Positions 24,277-35,357 are shown, counted from the first letter of the stretch. The stretch is DNA of 64,000 bases from Panaeolus papilionaceus (GCA_015501605.1 JADNRZ010000032.1:186001-250000); one strand, 5' to 3'. Numbers and translations: made by a program. Notes: generated from the sequence alone by a model not told the origin.

Positions 24277-24630
24277 GACAGGTGTACCGAAATGCTGATG
24301 AACATATACGCGCTGAAAACTGGAGTATTTGCGCGAATATGCGTTTCACGATTTTTCCGACACACAGACGGTATTTGATTGCTTGGGCAAGGTGGATGAC
24401 TAGGGGTGCCGTTTGGTTAGATGAAGGCTGAAATTGAGAGAATATGAGTCGTACTGGTTGTAACGCCGAACAATACGATAAAGGCTATCGAAATATTCTT
24501 CGAGGGTATATATCCATAGGGCGAATAATAGGGAATGAGGTCCGCTGGTATGGCTATATTTTACGTCAAGACATACAATTCGGCCAGGGCGCCAGGTCGA
24601 AGACTTACAGTTGATATCAATACCCGACAT

Positions 24631-25857
24631 TATAGAGCGAAAAACCCGGTTAGCTCTCTAGACCTTCAGTTGGTAGAAAGGAGGGAGCAGGAAGGAATTT
24701 TGATAATGGTCTGCGGTGTGGTGGACATCCATGTTATTTATAATTATAACCAACCATCATTGCCGTAAGTACGACGGTGCGACAACCGCGATGTGTCTGT
24801 CACTGAGTCATGCACAGCAACTTTAAATGGGTCCCGACCCTGACTGATGTTGCTGCGGTGGAGGGATGCTGGGCGACCGTGGAGTGATTTACTGCACGTT
24901 GCGAAAATGCCAGCGATTCTACCCTCTTATGCCCAAATCGTGTCGCCTACTACAGACATATACCTAGAATAACTTCAGTCATACCAGTTCTTATCTTGAG
25001 CGTTGAATTCTGGCAACACGTTGTCCGAACCCAGGACAGGTGTATTTGACTCGCACCGCTTCAAGCGTGGGTTAGTGGGGTCACTCACACTGAAGAATCA
25101 TCGACAGTGCCCCTTGCATGATACGGCCTGATCCCGACAGCCTCAGGTGGAGTGCATGCATTTAATTCAATGGTTTTTGTAGCGTGATCGCTATCACGGT
25201 CAATGGACGCCTCTCTAAAATCCGCAGCGGCGGATCATGATGGTTACCAGTGTGTGGATTTCCCCAACGTGCTGCGATGCCCTATGCGCAGTACTTATGT
25301 ACAGAGTTGAAATCTGTTGTTGGTCGGGCTCAGAGCTGATTGACATGGGACATGGAAGATATAAGAGAATCATCTTGAGGATTGACCTGCATCATGTAAT
25401 CGCAGATTCCTTGGGCCTTGAATGTAAGCGTTATCAGTATCGGTGACCTCGCTCAGCTCGGATGTGAAATGGGAGTCGCACCCCTGAAATCTATTGAAAG
25501 AGGATGTCCTCAACGTCTAACGTTGGACTTCGGAATATATTCATCCGTGATGATGTGAGGGTACGTGAACACAATCACCGATAACGTTGAGGTTTTGGAA
25601 CTGATAGTAAAAACGACTCAAACTGGTCGACTTCATTATGACAGAGCGTATGTCAATGAAGGCGATTCACGTTGCCCTTCTGAGAGCTTGTAATGGAAGG
25701 AAATGGAAACGCTAGTATATTTATGTAAATTATGCACAAGGCTAAGTGTTTAGTAGTACTATGTAGTGATATATAGATGCCCTCCGAGACTTAGCTGAAA
25801 CCAGAGCTTCATGGCTTACTTGTACAATCCCCTTAGAAAGCACTCCAACCCCGGCTA
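24631..25857. other. Intergenic, 1.2 kb
   Basis: Between RTA1 copies C and B; includes the promoter of copy B. No gene supported. Confidence 0.55.
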
Positions 25858-27323
25858 CTAGACTCTCGCAACTTGACTACTGGCGCTCTCGTCCTTCTCA
25901 TGCACGTCTTGCACTTTTTCCAAGAACACGCCTGGATGTACAATGTTGAGTGTATAAATCGCAAGAACAATCATCGCTCCATCGAGGATATCTGCCCAGG
26001 GATTGTCTTAGAACACAGTCGAGAGACACAACCAGCAAAGACGAATACTTACTAAAGTAAAGCTCATTCAGAATGATACGACCTCTCCATCCATCTTCAA
26101 GCTCGATAGTGCGATAGATTGCCCTGTAAGACGTCGTTTACATTAGTCAGACTCCATCCGTGCCCCCAACATTTTACTTACCGAACGAAGAGTGTCGTCG
26201 TGTTGAACATCAAACCATACCCCATGATTTTCAAATTCCTTGTAATTGACTCTCGCCTCCCTTCTGTGAGGAGATGAATCGACTTCTTCTCCCACACCGT
26301 TCCGCGTGATGATGGGGAGAAAGGGACGTCTCGGAGATGGCGTACGAGGAATTCGAATGCGCATGTTGAATAGACGACGATGACAACTATACTGAAATGA
26401 GGGGGTGTTTGGATATGATGTAAAGTTGGGATTACATACATAGCTGGAACACAATACCCCCGAGCATGATATGAGATCCCTGAGGGACCAATATGGTTGG
26501 CTTGGTTGCAGATGAATAAATTTTAACTAACCTGGTTCGCTGCCTCAAGTGTTATCGCTGTCGCTGCAAGCCCTCCTCCTACGCCCTGAGCAATCAGAGA
26601 TATAAAATCCTATCATCCGTCAAATCGTTAGGACAAGGCCATCAGTTCAATGATTCAACTCACGCAGGTACAGAACACGATGGCGTCTGGATGAAAAACG
26701 CGTCAAAGTCACAACACGCAGAATTGGCGACTGACATACACATTCTGGGGCTCACTCGACTATATGAAGGCCCAAGATACTTAATCATTTCTCCCAAAAT
26801 GATGAAATTTGCAGCTAGAAGTGGAGTGGGTCCGAGAACTGTGAGGCAGATTCTTTTAAGTAAAGAAGGCGTCAATCAGGGTTCGATTTTGGCAGTTTTT
26901 AGAGCAAGTGGAGCTTACTGCATTTGGAAAGGCGACGCTTTGAGAGGATAGAAGCTCGACCATAGGCGCGCACCCCATCCTGTGACTTCTAGAAGACCAC
27001 AGAGACAGATCGTCGGGTAAAGCCACCATTGTCGATATCTGACAGCTTGGGCGATATGGGTGACTGATGCCAAATGATAGTTTGTCAGTCAGACGCTTAC
27101 TGAAGCTAGGTACAAGGAATGGTGAATGAGGGATGTACCAGTGCTAAGGCCGTATAAGACCATGAAGATTATAGCAATGTTTCTCGAAGGAATGTAGCCA
27201 TAAGGAGACCACGCTGCGATTTGGGCCGGACTCATCCCTACACAGTTATGTTAGTTATGCGGGACCACCTAAGTCTTGACTAGAATCGTGATAAGACGAA
27301 CCGCTTCCATCAATATCCTGCAT
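25858..27323 (-). CDS. RTA1-like seven-transmembrane protein (copy C, intact)
   Basis: Intact member of the tandem RTA1-like series. Start MQDIDGSG at 27323 with an intron after eight codons. Then AAWSPYGYIPSRNIAIIF, an intron, and IAQAVRYRQWWLYPTICLC, LLEVTGWGARLWSSFYP and SPFQMQ. Next come CLTVLGPTPLLAANFIILG, MIKYLGPSYSRVSPRM, FISLIAQGVGGGLAATAIT and VIVVYSTCAFEFLVRHLRD. The end has NLKIMGYGLMFNTTTLFVR, YRTIELEDGWRGRI-like sequence and DGAMIVLAIYTLNIVHPGV. The tail is polar and ends at 25858-25860. All blocks and intron positions agree with the gene at 4380-5698. Presumed plasma-membrane or vacuolar protein; the RTA1 family is connected with lipid export and drug tolerance, but the substrate is unknown. 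Confidence 0.87.
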
Positions 27324-28032
27324 CTTAGGCTCCCAAATTCCTCACTTAAACTAGACTTGTTTTTGGAAAGGAGACTTGCGATAAGCAAATGAGGGGGAAT
27401 CAGTCAGTCGGGCATCCATCAACGTTGAACCTATCCGATCTTATAGATAATGCATTGGATCAATTCCCTGCGAATGCAATGGAGATTCTCAAATGAGCAA
27501 GCCTTTTCAATCTTCAATTCAATGTTACATTTGGTCAGCATTCATGTTGTGAACTATATATACCCCCCGTGAGGTTAAAATAGGGGCCCAGTACACTGTA
27601 TGCCGGATATAGGTCTCGAACTACAATACCATAATCCAATATCAACGACATTTCGCCGTTCACAATTCGATGCTAACACAACGTAGCTTTGTTTTTTTCA
27701 TTCAGTATTGAACGGCATTCATATTCTTAGTTCGGCGCCTTAACTCTCCTAATATTCACCTATTCATTTCCACTTGTCAAGGAGGCAATGATACGCCGCG
27801 ACTGCGGCTGCAAGATTCATATCATTATACTTGAGTGCCTCCTTCGTTTTCGGAGGGTGATCATTTCTACTCTATTGCTCAGTTGCACATACTTTACACG
27901 CATAATATACCTACTCTTTTTCCTCTATAGCTTGGGGTAGAGAGCCGTGATCGATGATCAGCGTGGATGTCCGTCCACCGCTCCTGGCTCTCGGGGTGGG
28001 AAAGGTTCATGCTTTGTCGGAAACCTGCGAAA
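27324..28032. other. Intergenic
   Basis: Upstream of RTA1 copy C. No coding region or clear repeat found. Confidence 0.5.
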
Positions 28033-28137
28033 TGCCTTATCAGGCCAATAAGGCCGAAAATGATGCGAATGCCTGATCAGGCCTTATAAGGATAGCAGTT
28101 GTTCTCATCAGGCTGAGCCCAATAGGCCTGATAAGGC
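28033..28137. repeat. Palindromic GCCTTAT/GCCTGATCAGGC repeat cluster, left
   Basis: Many short copies of a GCCT-AT-AGGC core, such as gccttatcaggc, gcctgatcaggc (perfect palindrome, 28071-28082) and gcctgataaggc, packed in about 100 bp. Dense short palindromes of this type usually sit near the ends of DNA transposons. Confidence 0.6.
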
Positions 28138-28210
28138 AGCCTGGACCCTAAACACAAAAAGGCTCGGCTCCCTTCTCGGGAGCCACCCTGCCTTATTACC
28201 CAGACACGTC

Positions 28211-28317
28211 TTTTTTTTTTTTGTAACTGGTCAGAATCGAACTCTCGACTTCGTACTTACATGTATTACCTAAGACCTTTACTAAGCTGTCCATAATTAC
28301 CACTATACCATACTGCT
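28211..28317 (-). repeat. tRNA-like, SINE-like unit with poly-A
   Basis: Read on the minus strand this segment has a Pol III A-box-like TGGTATAGTGGTAATTATGG (28291-28310) and a B-box-like GAGTTCGATTCTG (28232-28244), in tRNA order and plausible spacing. A run of 12 A follows (28211-28222). The arms do not fold into a convincing canonical tRNA by eye, so a tRNA-derived SINE or a decayed tRNA is more likely than a working gene. Confidence 0.45.
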
Positions 28318-28579
28318 GTATATTCTGTATGAACCGCAGTTAATTATATAGACACTTTAAGTTTGGGGACTTACGAAAATTCTTTTGACTTGCATCTGCA
28401 GAGTGCACGCGCCCTGCTGCCATCTTGTTTCTACATCACATTATTAAATTCTCATGATAAGAGTCATTCATATAGTTGATAGAAAGTAAGATAAATAATA
28501 AAATATACAATGAAAGACAACAATCGTTCAGATACTAATTTAAATGAACTTGTGCTGTGTGTAACCGCAAGCAGACCGG

Positions 28580-28720
28580 AGCCTTATAAGGCACCGCCCA
28601 GCCTCATCAGGGATAAAGCCGGATTGTGATGCGTCATGCACCTCAATAGGGCATGTCGGCCTTACTAAGCCTGAAACCGGTACCTTATCGGGATTTAAGG
28701 GTGTCTGATCAGGCTTAAGC
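28580..28720. repeat. Palindromic repeat cluster, right
   Basis: Second cluster of the same core: gccttataaggc at 28581-28592, then gcctcatcaggg, ccttactaagcc, accttatcggg and ctgatcaggc. With the left cluster it brackets about 450 bp that includes the tRNA-like unit. Together they look like the subterminal regions of a non-autonomous DNA element. Confidence 0.55.
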
Positions 28721-28910
28721 CTTACTATCATTACACACCACTCGGGTCAGTTTGAGGTAAATCGTTCACCACATTTTTATATGAAGCCCTATGGCTCTAT
28801 AACTTGGAAGATGTATATATTTGCCTCTTAATTCCTCGTAGAATTTTTAAAAACGAAGAAATTCGAAGGGGTGGTTCAGTCGGAGCACATCCGATGGGAC
28901 GAGGTCGATA

Positions 28911-31900
28911 CTCACCACTCGGGTTGAGAATTTCTGCCTCTGTCACCCCAATGTCACATCAAATATCTGTCAAATTTCGCTTTCCGACAAGAAGCCGGGC
29001 TTCGGCTCTTCACAATTGTTCATGGCGTTGACGCTTGAGTTTGAAGCACAGCAATGCAGTGTAAAAAAAAGTAAAGTGTTCATTAATATAATAAAGCTAT
29101 ACGCTACGTGAATTAAAAGTATTGCTACTAGACAGTGGCACGAATGTGTAAGAATTATGATTCCGGGGATTATTAGATGAACTAGATGTGTCTGTATGAT
29201 AAGCGGGTGGAGGGAGATGCGATGAAATATGTAGAGGTGGTGTATGTGCAGAGCGAGAATAATGATAAACATGACGATCGTTGAAGTACGGGAGGGGCAT
29301 TGAATTATTTGCAGTGACTTGTGCTTCGTAGTTATGATAATAGACAGGAGGGATAGGAGAGGCAGAAGGAAGGACAGATGGTGCTGCAGGTGGTAGAGCA
29401 GGTAGAGCAGGCACTGGAGCTGGATGACTGGGAAGGTCGTGATTTGGAACAGGGGGGGTTGGGTCTGAAGGGTTGGATGAACGGGAGTGAGAATTAAAGA
29501 TACCAGTGTAGCGAGGGTTATTCTTGAGTTCAGGCATATTTTCAAAACATTTCTCGATGCGTTGCACTAAGACAGGCTTTGTACCTGTGATCGCCAGTTT
29601 TCCGGGAAGTGTATACAGTACCTTTACCAGACTTTCTTTTTTCATGCGTTCGAGTGGCTCCGAAAAGATGAGGTTGGTGTTGCTGGTCATCTCGTGTCGT
29701 CGTACATCAAGAGCGTCTTCGCGAGCTTTTTTGGCAGCGGCAGCCTCATCCTTTTTACGTTTCTTTGCGTCGCGTGCCTGTTGTTCAAGTGCTCGTCGTG
29801 CTCGGCACTCCGCGCTGGTGAGAAGCTCTGAGTTTGTCTTGATCTTTCGTTGTCGCCCTTTTCTCTTGCTCTGAGCCTGTACCCTTAAAGTCTTGACCTC
29901 CTGCGAAATCATGAAAGAGTGAGTTTCGGCTCGATTACGTTCAGCACGAGTTTCAGTGAGTGTATCTTGTAGTTCCTGGATGTGTTGCAGTAGGGCATCC
30001 TTGCTGAGTGAGGATGGAACAGGTTGAAGTAGGCGATTGAGACGCAGTGAGGAATGGGAATTGCGAGAGCGTTGTGGAAACGGGGTGCCACTTTCAGATG
30101 GGTTAAATGAAAAAGGTTGGAAGGATGGAGTGCGAGGAGGAGATGGAGTGGCCATGGGAGTAATTTCGGAGGCTGAGTGTCGAAGCCTGAGTCGAAGTTG
30201 ATAACGTGGGTGCGTGATTTGTCGTGTTGGCTCTTCTTCATCAACCACCATGTCATCGTCAGATTCAACAAACGGATCCTCTACACCACCTCTCTGTGTC
30301 TCTCCTCTCTCTTGAGTCATCATAATGTCAACACCATGACTATCATTGTCATCGGACTCAGACTCCTGATCCTGCTCGTCATCTTCATCATCACTGTCGC
30401 CACTGTCATCACCTGAATCTGACCCCTCGTGCAATCCATCCCTCATGTCGGCTCTGTTGTTGCCAATTTCCAAGTCGTCATCCTGTGCTTCTCCACTCTC
30501 GTCAACCTGCATTTCATAACCTGGCCATGGATCAGCATCAGATGGTAGCTCGCGGATAAAATCCTCTGGAATAGCGTCGTCGAGTTGCATTGATGTGTTT
30601 TGGCTGGGACCAAAGTGCTCCTTTTTAAACGCATCGAGACCGGTAAGTCGCCTTGTACCATCCTCTTCATCCATCCATTCAATCCCACTGCTATGCCATG
30701 CACTAATGATGGTTGATTTTGAGAAGGACCTGTTCCGAGCGGCCATGTATTCTCGCACCACATGGTGGCGCGGTAATGGTTGACCTGTACGTCGCAGGTA
30801 GTCATTGCACTGCCATATCCATTGACGTTGAAGTGGCCCAAAGATCCCGACGTCAAGGGGTTGGAGGCGATGGGTAGTGTGTGGAGGTAAGCAGTATAAA
30901 TCGATGTTGTTATCAAGAGCAAGTTGAATCATGTCGTCCGTTACATGTGATCCATGGCCGTCGAAAATCAGGACGATCTTCTTTCCAGTCGTATTTCTGG
31001 CAGTAGCATGGGGAACGAAGGTGGTTTTAAACCATTGGGCACAGAGAGTTTCGGTTGTCCACCCTCTATCCGAATTCGCAACACTGGTAATAATAAAAAA
31101 GTTAGTAAATGTGTCAACTTTTTCGAAAAAGCGGAGTGTACTGACGAAATATCATCATTAACCTCAGTGTTTTCTACATTAACGGATTGGCCAGAGAAAA
31201 TAAATCCAGGCAGAGGAGCAGTACCATCCGCGCAGCAGCTTTCAATGACTGTTACGAGTTCCATATTGCTGCTCCGCAAAGCGAAAGCTGCTCTTTCTTC
31301 ACGAGAATAAAAGAATTTCTGACCATCTCCCTTTCTCCCTCCTCCAAGCTGGATCCCTTTTTCATCCATGTTGTATATGTTCTCCCAAGGTATGTCGTGC
31401 TCCTTCAGAAATGCTGTCAGCTCGTCAAAGTGTTTTCCGACAGTGTGTCTATTGAATGCCTGTGCGCGCTTAGGGTCCAGACCACTAGGTTTCCGAAGCT
31501 TTAGCTCTGGATGTCGGTCCAAAAACCGTCCAACCCATGACTTTGAGGGCAAGCCACCACAGAGCTTTTGTGTAAGAGGTCGCAACTCAGCGCGCGCAAC
31601 TGGTCTGCCAACCATACCGTAAAAACGGATCCAATGGACCAGTGCCTTTTCCGATTCTGGGCTTATCAGCTGCTGGGATAGGTGTGCTTCTTCAATTGTT
31701 TGGCGCTTCTCAACATAGCGCGACCTGAATGTTTCTTTGGGGATTCCAGATTCTAGCGAAGCCTCCAGGATGGTAAGTTCACCATCATCCACTTTTTTGG
31801 CAGCTTCTTCATATTTTGCTTTGATTTCGGGGTCGGAGTAGTTGATTCTCCTGGGTTTGGGTTGCCGGTAGACTTTGGACCTCATTGTAGTTTGCTAAGG

Positions 31901-32384
31901 CAATGAGGATGGTTGAAACCTGTTCACCGGACCTTTGCCGTTTCGCCCCCTAGCCACCCGCTATCCCTGTACCATGACCCTGCTGCCTGTGCGGAGTCTG
32001 AACATGCCGAATGTCTATCACGCTCTGTCACCCAGTTTCATACACCTTTTACTGTTTCTTAAATTTAAGAGCCCAAGGTGCCTCTTTAGCTCCAGGATTT
32101 TGCACATCAATAGAATTATGGTGTATATCATCGCTGTTAAAATCTGGGAGCGACAGAATCACCTGATCGGATTGAATCTGGACAATCGTCTGAAAAGTCG
32201 AGCAATTTTTATGATTTTTGATGGTTCAAAAACACGTATTTAAAATCCTTAGCTCGTCATTGTCCACATTCAGGAAATATTTTTTCATATCTGATATATA
32301 TAGTACTGTCTCTACATAAGAAAAAAATCCCAATATGAGGGGTGCTCAGACAGTCCCAGAAACTTCACCGACCCGACTGGTGAG
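28911..32384 (-). mobile_element. Pogo/Fot1-type DNA transposon, apparently complete
   Basis: A 3474-bp element with inverted termini CTCACCACTCGGGTTG (28911 on) and CTCACCAGTCGGGTCG (reverse strand, ending 32384), directly flanked by TA on both sides (28909-28910 and 32385-32386). TA is the standard target of Tc1/mariner/pogo elements. It carries one transposase gene on the minus strand with one intron and no visible lesion. Confidence 0.82.
29097..31885 (-). CDS. Pogo/CENP-B-like DDE transposase with long C-terminal extension
   Basis: Cut-and-paste transposase. N-terminal helix-turn-helix/CENP-B-type DNA binding: a psq-like segment (LTILEASLESGIPKETFRSR) and a second HTH with LTQKLCGGLPSKSWVGRFL. 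The catalytic domain has the three acidic positions in IYNMDEKGIQLGG, VLIFDGHGSHVT and THRLQPLDVGIFGPLQ. A single intron (about 31086-31147; donor gtcagtac, acceptor ttattaccag) joins NDDIS to VANSDRGW and keeps the frame. After the DDE domain, the C-terminal part of about 450 residues is unusual. It is strongly acidic (DSGDDSGDSDDEDDEQDQE), then basic coiled coil (RRALEQQARDAKKRKKDEA), then a SAP-like segment (SLVKVLYTLPGKLAITGTK) and a Pro/His-rich tail. It ends at 29097. Full-length and open, so possibly active. Confidence 0.87.
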
Positions 32385-32410
32385 TATGACCCGAGTGACG
32401 TGTAATGATA

Positions 32411-34345
32411 GTATCAGGCATTTTAGAGGTTTCCGACATTGTTAGGGCGGGAATTCCGCACATTTGATGCGCGCCACTAATTTTTCTTGCGAGCTCATTT
32501 ATTTGTCCCATTTCCATCTAAATCATCCCGTTTTAGTCGTTTTTCTGAAAAATAGAATATGCTGCTGGGAGTCGCCGTCGCACTACTTTTTATTGCGAGT
32601 AAGTGCCTACATTTTAACTCCAAGCTAGATTACCCATTCTAAAAGGCTGCAAGGTTAGTATTAGTCAAACTATTTCTCCGTGAGCTATTCGCGCAGTGCG
32701 AGCCTCTTTTCGAACGCGAGATTTTTGTTCGGCGCGCTGTCTTTCTTTTTTTTTCTTCCTTTTTTTTTGTGGAGCTTTTGGGGCATTCGACAGTCAATAA
32801 AATCATCTCTGTTTGCCAGCATGTAATTCAGGAGTTGCACCCGTGAGGGTAGGGACGGACAAAGCCACTGGGGGAAATGCTTTTACGCACTCCATGTGTG
32901 GGGCTCATGCAATAATTTGGGCGCTGTCTTTCAATGAGAGCTACTTTCGGGTCTCTGAGAGGAATGCATAATGCCGAGTAATCCGGTTTTCCCAGGGTTT
33001 CACCTGTCGTTCGGCACATTCCTGCTCACAGTCGTCACTCCTTCCCATCAAGTCTTGATGAGTCCGGGTAGCATTCTGGTATAGCGAGAGTAATGTGCCT
33101 TTACCTTAGGGTATTTTTATGACAAACTTCGGGGAACATTAAGGTGAAGACGAACTTAGTATCAAAATGCGGGAAATCGGTGAAATCGGATCACTCGGCA
33201 GTTGATCCTTTGGAAGTGACTTACTACTCATTCAAAAATAAAGCGCTCTCGCTCGAAAGAGATTGTAGGTTACGATTTAACAGGCTAGCTTGCGTTAGCA
33301 AAATAGGTAGGGTAAATATATGGCATTACTCAAGAAGACCAAGGGGTCAAGCTAGTGATAAGATATGGCGGCTCGCAGTGCACAAAATAGCGTGCTTTCT
33401 CCACAACTGAACCATCTAAGAGAGCGAAACCAGTTATGAAATGCGCATGACTTTTGAATCTGGGAGCAACCCTGGGCCGAGTCGTCAAATTGTTGTTGCC
33501 GACGACTTTAATTGGTGCACGTGGAGAGAGTTAAAGAGTGCAGCAGTGAAGATACCATCGAAAAAAAAATATGGGCGTACTGAGGAACGCATTCTTTGAG
33601 ACTGAGACCAGCATCCACTGACCAACTTCAATTATCAACGCACATCAAAGCATCTGGACGAACACAGCTTGTGTGTGGTACCACTACTTCTTCTAATACT
33701 GAATTTTCGTAACTATGAATAATACAGTTACATTAGGGGCGTTTGATGATCGGGGAGGGTCGATGAGACCCGAAAAGTGATCCCAATTTCTTAAACGCTC
33801 TCCAAAGTGTTGCAGCCAATGCCATGAACCAAAAATGCAGTATTTCACCAATCTCCAATGATTCTTTTTCGACTTGACATGGGAGCGTCTTCGGACTTTG
33901 ACCATGCCGCATGCGCTCATTTTCCTGGCCTCAGTTGTACCTACGTTCACTGACAAAAGGTCCTCGCAATGTAGGAGTGTCGGACCGACCAGCGTGAGAG
34001 AGACCAATTGGAGCCCAATCAGACTTTCGTCCCGTATTGACGCCCACGTGTGCTAGAACTCCTTCACCGTGTAAACCGGTAAGAATTATCCGTGTTATTG
34101 TGCATGTTGAGCTCAGCCTGACCTCTAACTTAATGGCAAGTCATACATACAACCAGAAGTGGGGGGTAATTTTGCCCTCTCTTGACTCAGGGAAGTTTTG
34201 AATCGAAATAAAATTGGTAACAATCGCCTCGTGGCCAACCGAGGACTTGTTCTGCGTGGTATGCTCTCTGACAATTGGCTTAAATAATTGCCAGGTTCAT
34301 CGATCGTTGAAGATGCAAAATGTCATACTTATAGGAGTTCTCTGG
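32411..34345. other. Intergenic, 1.9 kb
   Basis: Contains T-rich runs near 32747-32770 and no supported gene. Its right end holds the conserved promoter block of the RlpA-like gene (33992-34088). Confidence 0.55.
33992..34088 (+). promoter_or_regulatory. Conserved upstream block of RlpA-like gene (copy 1)
   Basis: A block with gcgtgagag, ccaattgga, cgtcccg, ttgacgcc, cgtgtgct and accggtaaga recurs in the same order at 42080-42172, upstream of the RlpA-like paralogue at 42328. It is either part of the duplicated unit or a conserved upstream control region. Confidence 0.6.
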
Positions 34346-34353
34346 TATAAAAG
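34346..34353 (+). promoter_or_regulatory. TATA box of RlpA-like gene
   Basis: TATAAAAG, 75 bp before the start codon at 34421. The same box occurs at a similar distance upstream of the paralogue at 42328. Confidence 0.6.
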
Positions 34354-34420
34354 GAAGCGCGATATCTCTGTAAATTTATCTTTCAGATCCTTTCATCTCT
34401 AACAACATACACTGCCCCGC

Positions 34421-34989
34421 ATGCGCTTGTCAATCCTCGCTGTGACATTTTCTGTCCTCAGTACCATGGTCTTAGGCGCACCCAGCACCTCGGAGAACCT
34501 CAATGTTCTAGAAAAACGATTCTCGGGCAGGCTGTCATGGTACACACCTGCGCTTGGTGCTTGCGGAGCCACTCACTCATCGAGCAGCTATGTACGTTTA
34601 CGGAGCCTCTCTCCAGTTCAGGCTCACTAACTATTTGTGTGTCAAACTTGAAGGTTGCGTCAATAAATTCGGATGTAAGCCATAATACGCACTGTTCATG
34701 CCATGTATTCCTTAGCTGGTCATCTGACGACGATATCTAGCAATGGGCCAACGGCGCACACTGCTTCAAGACTGTGGTTATACACGCCAACGGAAAAACG
34801 ACGACCGCTATGATAGCCGACAAGGTAAGGGATTCGTATATGAGCTATCGATATGAAGTAGTACTTATATACGTTTACCAGTGCCCGGGCTGTGGCTACG
34901 GCAACTTGGACCTCTCTCCACAGGTTTTCCAATACTTTGCACCACTCAACAACGGCCCTATCTTTGGCGCCACTTGGGACATCTATTAA
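34421..34989 (+). CDS. RlpA-like double-psi beta-barrel secreted protein (copy 1)
   Basis: A small secreted protein of the RlpA-like/barwin-expansin (DPBB) superfamily, about 130 residues. Signal peptide MRLSILAVTFSVLSTMVLGA, a short propeptide ending in a Kex2-type dibasic site (NVLEKR|F), then the DPBB domain: GRLSWYTPALGACGATHSS, an intron, VASINSD, an intron, QWANGAHCFKTVVI, TTTAMIADK, an intron, CPGCGYGNLDLSPQVFQYF and GATWDIY. Four Cys, probably two disulfides; the conserved Asp of the LDLSP motif is present. Such proteins are often cell-wall-binding or infection- or development-related, but no enzyme activity is established for this type. Intron positions are shared by the paralogues at 42328, 48265 and 49192. 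Confidence 0.85.
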
Positions 34990-35357
34990 TTCGAGATTTA
35001 TTTTGGAATAGCTGTATTCCAGCTCGCCGTCATGAATTCGTCCGCACGTCATAGGTCCGCGTAGTAACTGTAGACAAACTGTAAATCGCCTGTTGTATCT
35101 TGGTAAAACATAGTAAAGACCAGCTTGGAACTACGAGCTCCGTAAGTCCATCTCTGGATTAAGTTGGAGATTTGGAACTTGAACTCGATATGGGATAATC
35201 AATGAACTTCGTATGCATTGACAACGACACAACTTTGACTCGCATCGCAAGTCCATATAGTAAGTTTACAATTCCTCAAATACAAAATACAAAAAAGAAA
35301 TTCATCCTATCGAGCTACAATCACCTAAACATTACTACCTAACAACCCCTCATCCAC
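34990..35357. other. Short intergenic
   Basis: Convergent 3' ends of the RlpA-like gene and the metalloendopeptidase gene. Nothing else seen. Confidence 0.6.

Larger units (their letters stand above)
23161..24362. mobile_element. Non-autonomous element with long inverted repeats
   Basis: A 1202-bp insertion in exon 2 of RTA1 copy B. Its ends are inverted (TGTCGGAAAAAT... / ...ATTTTTCCGACA). The host sequence is rebuilt if a 2-bp CA is counted as the target duplication. Inside lie two arms of roughly 350 bp that are near-perfect inverted copies (about 23182-23535 and 23935-24276), separated by about 400 bp of A/T-rich spacer. The right side carries about 75 bp between tip and arm that the left side lacks. 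The arms are packed with repeats of CACACAGATT and CACACATCC type. No transposase is encoded; matching short frames in the two arms are just the same sequence read on opposite strands. Confidence 0.85.
22008..24630 (-). pseudogene. RTA1-like gene (copy B) disrupted by a 1.2 kb insertion
   Basis: A complete RTA1-like exon set on the minus strand. Start MSGIDIN at 24630, then an intron, YYSPYGYIPSKNISIAFIV and an intron to IHLAQAIKYRL. There the inverted-repeat element (23161-24362) intervenes. The exon resumes as WWLLPTVCLCGVLEVTGW, RLWSSFSPLLSSPFQMQ, TPLLAANFVILGEMIKYLG, VIQGVGGGLAATAETLEA, HIMLGGIAFQL, VYSICGIEFFVRYLRD, NLKIMGAGLIFNTTTLFIR, YRTIELEDGWGGRII and VLDGAMIVLAIYTLNF. The stop is at 22008-22010. 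Removing the insertion in thought restores the KYR-L-WW join on the reference pattern, so the host exon was intact when hit. I see no other lesion. As it stands it cannot encode the whole protein unless the element is spliced out. Confidence 0.82.
28728..32408. mobile_element. Outer MITE-like element hosting a pogo transposon
   Basis: Outer termini TCATTACACACCACTCGGGTCA (left, 28728 on) and its inverted counterpart with GTCACTCGGGTCA, ending at 32408, are both flanked by TA (28726-28727 and 32409-32410). Without the inner transposon the element would be about 210 bp, MITE-sized. The termini share the CACTCGGGT core with the inner element's ends, so it is probably a short relative of the pogo family. 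Confidence 0.65.

Noticed and set aside
28223..28317. Functional tRNA gene
   Set aside because: A and B boxes are tRNA-like but no convincing cloverleaf with a clear acceptor stem could be drawn; kept as a SINE-like repeat.
29524..29874. 116-residue plus-strand frame
   Set aside because: Antisense shadow of the pogo transposase C-terminal region.
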